From Anaerolinea thermophila (lineage in GTDB: Bacteria; Chloroflexota; Anaerolineae; Anaerolineales; Villigracilaceae): DNA of 5,797 bases. This document shows positions 1 through 5,767 of the stretch, one piece after another. Made by a program: the position numbers and the translations under genes. Positions within the stretch are counted from its first letter, which is position 1, and the number at the start of each line of letters is the position of its first letter. The stretch lies in contig DYLB01000124.1 in assembly GCA_020722305.1 (NCBI GenBank), forward strand, positions 1 to 5,797. Direction: 5' to 3'. The notes under the pieces are model-generated. The model saw only the letters and a program-made list of their open reading frames with translations, did no database searches and was not told where the DNA came from.

Positions 1-1
1 T

Positions 2-169
2 TACCTGCTCCAGGAGTGGTACATCAAGCGCAACCGCAAACTGCGCGCCTCGCATCCGCGCGACCTGTGCGACCAGATCCTCGACATTGCCCGTTACTTG
101 TCCACCGAGCCGGTGATGAGCCGCGAACTGCTCGAACGCGCCGCCCGCTCTTATTTTGTCGAACTGTGA
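2..169 (+). CDS. C-terminal fragment of an upstream protein, possibly AAA-type ATPase
   Basis: This is an open frame without a start in the window. It encodes the last 55 residues of a protein, beginning YLLQEWYIKRNRKL and ending SYFVEL before TGA at 167-169. The stop shares its last base with the ATG of the next gene (TGATG), which supports it as a real coupled reading frame. The visible part is charged and apparently helical, with an 'HPRDLCDQILDIARYL' stretch and no membrane segment or signal. This resembles the C-terminal helical or winged-helix tail of AAA-type ATPases of Chloroflexota as I remember them, but no Walker motif is inside the window, so the family call is weak. The coding frame itself is well supported by its position in the operon. 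Confidence 0.6.
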   Translation, partial: YLLQEWYIKRNRKLRASHPRDLCDQILDIARYLSTEPVMSRELLERAARSYFVEL

Positions 170-921
170 TGTTTGCCAACGTTCCGCGCCCGATTATTTT
201 TGCCCACCGGGGGGCTTCGGCCTACGCCCCGGAAAACACCCTGGCCTCGTTCAAGATGGCCGTTGAGCAGCGGGCAGACGCTATCGAACTGGATGTAAAA
301 CTTAGTGCGGATGGGGTTCCGGTCGTGATCCACGACCCCACCACTGACCGGACGACCGGCGCGCCCGGACGGGTAGCGGACCTGCCCCTGGCCGCCCTGC
401 GCGAGCTGGACGCCGGCCGCCGTTTCGACGAGAAATTCAGCGGCGAGCGCATCCCCACCCTCGACGAAGTTTTCGAAACGGTAGGCGGCAAGCTCCCGAT
501 CAACGTCGAACTGACCAATTATTCCACGCCCACCGATGACCTGGTCGAGCGGGTGGCGGCTGTGGTCAAGAAATATAATTTGCAAGACAAGATTATTTTC
601 TCGTCCTTCCTGCCCGCCAACCTGGAGACCGCCGCCCGGCTGCTGCCGGATGCCCGCCGCGGCCTGCTGGCTTCCTATCTCTGGAAGGGGCGTGAGGCCC
701 GCAAGCAGGGCGGGCAGTCGGATGTTTATCATTCGCTCAATCCTTTTTACCTGGATGCGTGGCCCGGCCTGGTGCGGCGCCTCCACCGTCAGAACAAGCA
801 GGTCTTCGTTTACACGGTCAACAATCCGCTGGTGATGCGGATGCTCAAAGCCTGGGGCGTGGACGGTATCTTCACCGACGACCCACTCCTGGCGCGGCGC
901 GTCTACGGGAGGGGAGCATGA
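169..921 (+). CDS. Glycerophosphodiester phosphodiesterase (GDPD family, UgpQ-like)
   Basis: Predicted to hydrolyse glycerophosphodiesters, the deacylated phospholipid head groups, to sn-glycerol 3-phosphate and an alcohol. The 250-residue product is one TIM-barrel GDPD domain, about the length of cytosolic UgpQ, with no signal peptide. Visible family motifs are the N-terminal AHRGASAYAPENT (catalytic His13, Arg14, plus Glu22), the metal-ligand pair ELD (Glu40, Asp42), the second catalytic histidine in VVIHDPTTDRTTG (His55), NVEL (Glu114, metal ligand), and the C-terminal VYTVNN and GVDGIFTDDP. In most relatives Glu114 is followed two residues later by lysine (NIEIK); here that position is Thr116. 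The ATG at 169 is chosen because it overlaps the preceding stop and lies 12 residues before the HRG motif. A longer in-frame extension to position 16 only reads across the upstream gene. No strong Shine-Dalgarno is seen, so translation is probably coupled to the upstream gene. The stop overlaps the next start by four bases. Confidence 0.93.
   Translation: MFANVPRPIIFAHRGASAYAPENTLASFKMAVEQRADAIELDVKLSADGVPVVIHDPTTDRTTGAPGRVADLPLAALRELDAGRRFDEKFSGERIPTLDEVFETVGGKLPINVELTNYSTPTDDLVERVAAVVKKYNLQDKIIFSSFLPANLETAARLLPDARRGLLASYLWKGREARKQGGQSDVYHSLNPFYLDAWPGLVRRLHRQNKQVFVYTVNNPLVMRMLKAWGVDGIFTDDPLLARRVYGRGA
908..916 (+). promoter_or_regulatory. Ribosome binding site of the PLP-dependent lyase gene
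   Basis: GGAGGGGAG lies just before the ATG at 918, inside the last codons of the phosphodiesterase gene. The GGAGG core has a five-base spacing to the start. It fixes the start at 918 rather than the longer in-frame ORF beginning at 759, which would read through the upstream gene. Confidence 0.7.
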
Positions 922-1874
922 TCCCGCCCGAGTGGCTGGATACGGCCCTCAGCCGCATCTCCCCACACATCCGCCGCACGCCGTTGACCTTCGACGCGGC
1001 GCGGGGCATCTATTTCAAGTGGGACAACCAGCAGGTGACCGGCTCGTTCAAGGCGCGCGGCGCGCTCAACAAAGTGCTGGCTCTCGAGCCCTGGGAACGC
1101 GAGCTTGGCCTGGTCACGGCCTCAGCCGGCAACCATGGCCAGGGGATGGCGCTGGCCGGCCGCTTGTCCGGGGCGCCGGTGACGGTATTCGCCTCGGAGG
1201 GCGCGCCGGCCGTCAAAGTCGAGGCCATGCGCTCGCTCGGCGCAGAGGTCCGTCTCGTGCCGGGCGGGTACGCCGAAGCTGAAGCGGCCGGGCTGGCTCA
1301 CGCCGCCGAAACGCAAAAGACCTGGGTCTCGGCCTACAACGACGGGCAGGTGGTCGCCGGGCAAGGCACGCTGGCGCTCGAAATTTTCGATGAACTCGAC
1401 GACATCCCGCCGACCTGGCTGGTACCGGTCAGCGGCGGGGGGCTGATCTCAGGGGTGGGGGCGGCCCTTCAGCGGCTTTCGCCCCGGCCGAAGCTGATCG
1501 GCGTCCAGGCGGAGGCCTCGCCCTTCATGCACGCCCTGTTCAGGCGCGGGTCGCAGGAAAATGTCCCCGACCTGCCCTCTCTGGCCGACGGGCTGACCGG
1601 CGCGGTTGAGGCCGGTTCGATCACCATCCCGCTGGTACAAAAATTCGTGGATGAGATCATCCTCGTTTCTGAGGATGAAATTGCCCGGGCGGTGGCTTTC
1701 GCCTGGCACGAATACGGTCAAAAAATCGAAGGCTCCGGCGCGGTCGGGTTGGCCGCGCTGCTGGGCGGCAAAGTGAAAACGCGTCCGACGCTGGTGGTCG
1801 TTTCGGGCGGCAATATCCAGCCCGAAGTCCACGCGGGGATCTGCCGCCGGTTCGCGGGAGGGCAGCGGGCATGA
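918..1874 (+). CDS. Threonine/serine dehydratase-like PLP-dependent enzyme
   Basis: This is a fold-type II PLP enzyme of the threonine ammonia-lyase / serine dehydratase group, expected to deaminate a hydroxy amino acid to a 2-oxo acid plus ammonia in the cytoplasm. The 318-residue product shows the Schiff-base lysine in TGSFKARGA (Lys45), the substrate loop SAGNHGQG (residues 69-76), the glycine-rich phosphate cup SGGGL (172-176), and the C-terminal SGGN (296-299) whose serine contacts the pyridine nitrogen in this family. There is no ACT domain, so it resembles catabolic rather than feedback-regulated biosynthetic enzymes. The segment between RTPL (20-23) and the PLP lysine is shorter than usual: the stretch normally reading like 'SxxLSERLGAEVYLKLEN' is reduced to TFDAARGIYFKWDN. 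Substrate cannot be settled from sequence; serine/threonine racemase or another beta-eliminating lyase are alternatives. It starts within the upstream stop (ATGA) and ends within the next start (ATGA), so it sits in the middle of a coupled operon. Confidence 0.88.
   Translation: MIPPEWLDTALSRISPHIRRTPLTFDAARGIYFKWDNQQVTGSFKARGALNKVLALEPWERELGLVTASAGNHGQGMALAGRLSGAPVTVFASEGAPAVKVEAMRSLGAEVRLVPGGYAEAEAAGLAHAAETQKTWVSAYNDGQVVAGQGTLALEIFDELDDIPPTWLVPVSGGGLISGVGAALQRLSPRPKLIGVQAEASPFMHALFRRGSQENVPDLPSLADGLTGAVEAGSITIPLVQKFVDEIILVSEDEIARAVAFAWHEYGQKIEGSGAVGLAALLGGKVKTRPTLVVVSGGNIQPEVHAGICRRFAGGQRA
1857..1861 (+). promoter_or_regulatory. Ribosome binding site of the GH3-like gene
   Basis: GGAGG lies nine bases before the ATG at 1871, within the end of the PLP enzyme gene. 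It supports this start, which also gives a well-formed signal peptide. Confidence 0.65.
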
Positions 1875-4633
1875 AGCGGCTGTCCGCCCTCTTCTTGGCG
1901 CTCATCCTGACGATAGGCCTGGCCTTCCCGGTCCGGGCTTCGGTCTTCCCCCAGACCGATTCCCCGGAAGCGCGCGCCCAGCATCTGTTTGAACGGATGA
2001 CCGCCGAAGAGCGGGTGGGGCAGTTGTTCCTGATCTCGTTCGACGGGGCAGCTGTTACCTCCGATTCGCAGATTTACGACCTGATCGTCAACCGGCACAT
2101 CGGCGGGGTGATGTTGAGCGCGGCCAACGACAACATCCTGCCGCAGCCCGATACCCTCTCCGGGCTGTACCAACTCATCGCTTCGTTGCAGCAATTCGAG
2201 TGGGAAAGCTCACAGAGCGAATACAAGGATCCGTTTACCGGGTTGCAGCGCACCCGCACCTACGTGCCGCTGCTGGTGGGCGTCCAGCAATCGGGCGGCG
2301 GCTACCCGGACGACCAGATCCTCGCCGGGCTGTCGCCCCTGCCGAGCGCGATGGCGATCGGCGCGACCTGGAACCCGACTCTGTCCGAACAAGTGGGGAT
2401 AGTGATGGGCAAGGAACTGGCCAGCCTGGGAGTCAACCTGTATCTCGGTCCCTCGCTGGACGTTTTGGAGACCCCCAGCCCGGCTGGAGAGGGCGACCCG
2501 GGTTCATCCGTTTTTGGCGGCGACCCGTTCTGGGTCGGCGAGATGGGACGGGCGTACATCTCCGGCCTGCACCTGGGCAGCGACAACCGGCTGCTGGTCG
2601 TTCCCAAACATTTCCCCGGACGCGGCGCCTCCGACCGCCCGCCGGAGGAAGAAGTGGCGACCGTGCGCAAGTCGCTGGAACAGCTCAAGCAGATCGAGCT
2701 GGCGCCCTTCTTCGCCGTGACGGGGAACGTTCCTTCGCCGTCCATGCTGGCCGACGGCCTGCTCATCTCGCACATCCGCTACCAGGGGTTGCAGGGCAAC
2801 ATCCGGGCCACCACCCGCCCGGTCAGCTTCGACCAGGTGGCCCAGGCGCAAATTATGGCCCTCGAACCCCTGGCCGAATGGCGCGCCAACGGCGGCCTGA
2901 TCGTCAGCGACGACTTGAGCAGCCTGGCGGTGCGCCGCTTCTACGATCCGGGTGAGCAGACCTTCTCGGCCCGCCTCGTCGCCCGGGATGCCCTGGTCGC
3001 CGGCAACGACCTGCTCTACATGGGGAACAGCATTTCGAGCGACACTGCCGATACCTACACCTCCACCCTGCGCACCTTGGAATTTTTCACCCAGAAATAC
3101 CGCGAAGATGCGGCCTTCGCCGAGCGCGTCGATGATGCCGCCCTGCGTGTCTTGACCCAGAAATTCCGCCTGTACGGCAGCTTCAGCCTCGGCTTCGTGC
3201 AACCCGACCGCAACAACCTGAGTTCCGTCGGGCAATCGCAAATCGGGTTCGAAGTGGCCCGCCAATCGGCCACGCTGATCAGCCCCAGCGTGGAGGACCT
3301 CGATGTCCTGCTTGCAGGTCCCCCCAAACGGCTCGAACGGATCGTCTTCATCACCGACGTCCGCAAGGGGCGGCAGTGCAGCACCTGCCCCGAGGAAGCC
3401 GTCATAGGTGTGGATGCCCTGCAGAACGCCATCCTGCGCCTCTACGGTCCCGAGGCCGGGGCGCAGGCTCTGACCAGCCTGATGAGCTATTATTCTTTTG
3501 CCGATCTCGAAACCCTCCTGCTCGGTGAAGCCACGCCGCTGAGCTCCAGCCTGACCCGGGCGAACTGGGTCGTCATTTCGATCACCGACATCCCGCAGAG
3601 CCAGGCCCAGTATCGTTTGCTGCGCCAGTTCATCACCGAACGCCAGAACCTGCTGCGTACCAAGCGGGTGGTCCTGTTCGCCTTCGGCGCGCCCTACTAC
3701 CTCGACGCGACCGACATCTCGAAGATTACCGCTTACTACGGGCTTTACAGCAAGACCCCCGCCTTTGTGGACGTGGCTGCCCGCCTGCTCTATCAGGAGA
3801 TCACCCCCGTCGGGGCTTTGCCGGTCTCGGTGCCGGGGATTGGCTATGAGTTGATCGAGGCCACTTCACCCGACCCGACCCAGGTCATCTCGCTCTTGCC
3901 GGACTCGCAGCCTGCTCCCGTTGGGGAGGGCACTCTCACCGCCGAGCCGGCGCCTCCTCCCCTTTACAAAATCGGCGACACCATAGCCATCAAGACCGGC
4001 ATCATCCTCGACCACAACGGGAAGCCGGTCCCGGACGGGACGGTCGTCCGCTTCACCCTGACGACCGGCAGCGACCCGAACCTGTTGCTCCAGCAATTCG
4101 ACGCGACCACCAGCAAAGGCGTGGCGCGCATGTCTTTCAGGATAGACAAACCCGGCAAGCTGGAACTGCGCGCCGCCAGTGATCCGGCGCTGACCTCGGT
4201 CGTGCTGCAATGGGACGTGGGCAACGAGGGCGCGCTGGTCACGGTCGTCCCTCCGACGCCAGTCCCCACCGAGACGATGCCATCCACCCCCACTCCCACC
4301 CCAACGCCCGAGCCGCGCCCGGCGCTCCCGCTGCTCGTGGAAAACTACCCCGGCTTTGGAGGGTGGCTGCTGGCGGTGATGACGATGATCGTCCTGTCCG
4401 GGCTGGCCCAATGGGTGGGGCGGTCGCTGTTTTCGCCGCGCTGGGGCATCCGTTGGGGGTTGTGCGTCTTGGTGGGGGCGTTGGCCGCCTACAATTATCT
4501 CAGTGTGGGACTGCCGGGTTCGGCCTCCCTGGTGGAGAACGGCGGAATCGTTGTGGTTTTGGGTTTGACTTTGGCTGGGGGATTGGCCGGGTGGATCGCC
4601 GGCTGGGCCTGGTGGCGCAGCGCTAACGGCTGA
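1871..4633 (+). CDS. Membrane-anchored GH3 (NagZ-like) domain protein with Ig-like domain
   Basis: The 920-residue product is an exported surface protein. Residues 1-23 form a signal peptide (MKR, hydrophobic core, likely cleavage VRA|SVF). Residues about 33-435 match the GH3 N-terminal barrel of beta-N-acetylhexosaminidases: MTAEERVGQLFLISFDG, IGGVMLS, PLPSAMAIGATWNP, KHFPG (246-250), LISHIRYQGLQG and IVSDDLSS, with Asp347 at the nucleophile position. Two hallmark motifs are changed: NagZ DQEGG is QQSGG (139-143), and the region of the acid/base Asp-His dyad after KHFPG reads RGASDRPPEE. Residues about 450-665 resemble the alpha/beta C-terminal GH3 domain and contain CSTC (Cys503, Cys506). 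Residues about 697-783 form an Ig-like beta domain (IGDTIAIKTGIILDHNGKPVPDGTVVRFTL region). A Pro/Thr linker (794-816) leads to three hydrophobic helices near 829-848, 860-880 and 890-912. The bulk should therefore be outside the membrane. Family placement is solid; sugar-cleaving activity is uncertain. It is the last gene of the operon and overlaps the convergent kinase gene. Confidence 0.87.
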   Translation: MKRLSALFLALILTIGLAFPVRASVFPQTDSPEARAQHLFERMTAEERVGQLFLISFDGAAVTSDSQIYDLIVNRHIGGVMLSAANDNILPQPDTLSGLYQLIASLQQFEWESSQSEYKDPFTGLQRTRTYVPLLVGVQQSGGGYPDDQILAGLSPLPSAMAIGATWNPTLSEQVGIVMGKELASLGVNLYLGPSLDVLETPSPAGEGDPGSSVFGGDPFWVGEMGRAYISGLHLGSDNRLLVVPKHFPGRGASDRPPEEEVATVRKSLEQLKQIELAPFFAVTGNVPSPSMLADGLLISHIRYQGLQGNIRATTRPVSFDQVAQAQIMALEPLAEWRANGGLIVSDDLSSLAVRRFYDPGEQTFSARLVARDALVAGNDLLYMGNSISSDTADTYTSTLRTLEFFTQKYREDAAFAERVDDAALRVLTQKFRLYGSFSLGFVQPDRNNLSSVGQSQIGFEVARQSATLISPSVEDLDVLLAGPPKRLERIVFITDVRKGRQCSTCPEEAVIGVDALQNAILRLYGPEAGAQALTSLMSYYSFADLETLLLGEATPLSSSLTRANWVVISITDIPQSQAQYRLLRQFITERQNLLRTKRVVLFAFGAPYYLDATDISKITAYYGLYSKTPAFVDVAARLLYQEITPVGALPVSVPGIGYELIEATSPDPTQVISLLPDSQPAPVGEGTLTAEPAPPPLYKIGDTIAIKTGIILDHNGKPVPDGTVVRFTLTTGSDPNLLLQQFDATTSKGVARMSFRIDKPGKLELRAASDPALTSVVLQWDVGNEGALVTVVPPTPVPTETMPSTPTPTPTPEPRPALPLLVENYPGFGGWLLAVMTMIVLSGLAQWVGRSLFSPRWGIRWGLCVLVGALAAYNYLSVGLPGSASLVENGGIVVVLGLTLAGGLAGWIAGWAWWRSANG
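4250..4318 (+). repeat. Pro/Thr-rich low-complexity linker coding sequence
   Basis: This stretch encodes residues 794-816 of the GH3-like protein, a PTPVPTE then TPTPTPTPEP run made from repeated Pro-Thr codons (CCC/CCA/CCG with ACC/ACT/ACG). It separates the Ig-like domain from the membrane helices and looks like an extended stalk, possibly O-glycosylated. The repeats are imperfect at DNA level, so this is a coding low-complexity tract rather than a mobile or intergenic repeat. Confidence 0.6.
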
Positions 4634-5621
4634 GAGTAAAGACCAGGCTGACCAGCAGCAGCAGCGTGGCCGTCCAGAACAGGATATTTTCGGGCGGGGT
4701 GGTCAACGCCCGCAGCGCCGATCCGTTTTCCGGGCGGCGGATGATCGTCACCGGGCGGGTGGGGATTTCCCGGTTGCCCAGCAGCGCCTCCCGGAAGGCC
4801 TCGATGGTCTGGGGCCTTTCATCGGGGTGCAGGGCCATGGCCCACAAGATGGCCCGTTCGGTGCGCGGCGTGATGGCCGGGTTGATCCGTCGAGGCGGGA
4901 TCAGGCTTTCCGGTTCCAGGAAACGCTGGCGGGCATCTCCGGGGGCCTGATTGGTCAGCAGGTGGTAGAGGGTCGCCCCGAAGGCAAAGATGTCGGAGCG
5001 GATGTCGGTATGCGCCCCGTCGCCGCCGTATTGTTCCATCGGGGTGTAGAGGGCGGTCCCCTGTCCCTGGATGATGGTGATGGTCACTTCGTCGGGGGCC
5101 ATCACTTTGACCAGGCCGAAATCCACCAGTTTGAGCAGGCCGTTGGGGGTGATCTTCAGGTTGCTGGGCTTGATGTCACGATGGACGATGGGCGGGTTCT
5201 GGCGGTGGAGGTAGGCCAGGGCGTCGGCCAGTTGGTTGGCCCACGAGAGGACGTCTTCCTCGGGCAGGAAGGTCTTCTGTTGGCGGGCCTCGATCATTAG
5301 GGTGCGCAGGTCCTTGCCGGGGACGTAGTCCATCACCAGGTAGTCGCGGGGGCCGTTGGAGAAAAAGTCTGAAACTTTGGGCAGGTTGGGATGGTCGAGC
5401 CGCGCCAAAACCGTGGCCTCGCGCATGAACTGTTCACGGGCCTCTTTGAGGATTTTGTCTGGGAGGGCGCGGTCGTGCTCGACCTCCTTTAAGGCGCACA
5501 ATCGGCCTTGAAGCCGGGTATCATCGGCAAGGTAAATGTTGCCCATGCCGCCCTGGCCGATTCGTTCGCGGATCTTATAGCGACCGCGCAACACCTCCCC
5601 TTTTTTGATTGGGAGGGCCAT
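4623..5621 (-). CDS. Hanks-type Ser/Thr protein kinase with C-terminal membrane helix
   Basis: A eukaryotic-like protein kinase that should phosphorylate Ser/Thr residues on the cytoplasmic side of the membrane. Counting from the ATG at 5621 (332 residues), the kinase domain spans about 15-280 with the glycine loop GQGGMG (22-27), ATP-anchoring Lys45 in ALKE, helix-C Glu68, catalytic HRDIKPSN (Asp149), DFG (Asp168) and YTPMEQYG (193-199) in place of the usual APE motif, as in many bacterial kinases. Threonines at 180, 182 and 189 in the activation segment are candidate autophosphorylation sites. All catalytic residues are present, so it is probably active. One hydrophobic helix (about 312-329, coded at 4635-4688) is followed by only a few residues, so no extracellular sensor such as PASTA repeats exists. 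An in-frame GTG at 5678 would add 19 residues but has no visible ribosome site, whereas the ATG at 5621 has GGAG five bases upstream and yields the usual N-terminus. The target is unknown. The 3' end overlaps the GH3-like gene by 11 bp. Confidence 0.93.
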   Translation of the reverse strand: MALPIKKGEVLRGRYKIRERIGQGGMGNIYLADDTRLQGRLCALKEVEHDRALPDKILKEAREQFMREATVLARLDHPNLPKVSDFFSNGPRDYLVMDYVPGKDLRTLMIEARQQKTFLPEEDVLSWANQLADALAYLHRQNPPIVHRDIKPSNLKITPNGLLKLVDFGLVKVMAPDEVTITIIQGQGTALYTPMEQYGGDGAHTDIRSDIFAFGATLYHLLTNQAPGDARQRFLEPESLIPPRRINPAITPRTERAILWAMALHPDERPQTIEAFREALLGNREIPTRPVTIIRRPENGSALRALTTPPENILFWTATLLLLVSLVFTLSR

Positions 5622-5626
5622 CTGAT

Positions 5627-5630
5627 CTCC
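5627..5630 (-). promoter_or_regulatory. Ribosome binding site deciding the kinase start
   Basis: On the - strand GGAG is followed by five bases and then the ATG at 5621-5619. The alternative upstream GTG at 5678-5676 is preceded by GCTCCT with no purine-rich site, so the ATG is preferred. Confidence 0.55.
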
Positions 5631-5699
5631 ATCGACTCCGGCTGTCAGGTGCAGATAAGATTCGGCGTTTTTCTGCACAGGAGCGCAATTTTCTGCTAT

Positions 5700-5705
5700 A
5701 TTATA
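5700..5705 (-). promoter_or_regulatory. Candidate -10 box of the kinase gene promoter
   Basis: On the - strand a perfect TATAAT occurs in an AT-richer stretch that contrasts with the surrounding GC-rich DNA. It would place transcription start near 5693, giving a leader of about 70 bases to the ATG at 5621. No good -35 hexamer is seen at 16-18 bases upstream (the region reads CAAGGA), so the promoter may be weak, depend on an activator, or use a different sigma factor. The 5679-5797 stretch is otherwise without a supportable gene. Confidence 0.5.
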
Positions 5706-5767
5706 AACGGCTTTGATTATTTCCTTGTTTGCATATTGGTTAGATGACTCCGCTGCAAAAACCTTTT

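Noticed and set aside
16..168. N-terminal extension of the GDPD reading frame to position 16
   Set aside because: The extension reads through the upstream gene out of frame and is Arg/Pro-rich; family members begin shortly before the HRG motif, matching the ATG at 169.
2200..2955. 251-residue + strand open frame in another frame of the GH3-like gene
   Set aside because: Arg/Gly/Pro-rich translation typical of an out-of-frame reading of GC-rich coding sequence; the overlapping frame contains the GH3 motifs.
2504..3265. 253-residue - strand open frame inside the GH3-like gene
   Set aside because: It is a shadow of a strongly motif-supported + strand gene in high-GC DNA; its composition is rich in Gly, Ala, Arg and Gln with no recognisable domain.
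3377..3388. Possible zinc ribbon at the CSTC motif
   Set aside because: Only one CxxC pair exists and there are no further cysteines in the soluble region to complete a ribbon.
4634..4700. Bidirectional intrinsic terminator between the convergent genes
   Set aside because: There is no intergenic space, and no stem-loop followed by a T-run was found around the overlap.
5508..5747. 79-residue + strand open frame antisense to the kinase N-terminus
   Set aside because: Most of it is antisense to conserved kinase sequence (glycine loop region), it has no clear ribosome site or recognisable motif, and its tail simply reads through the AT-rich leader.
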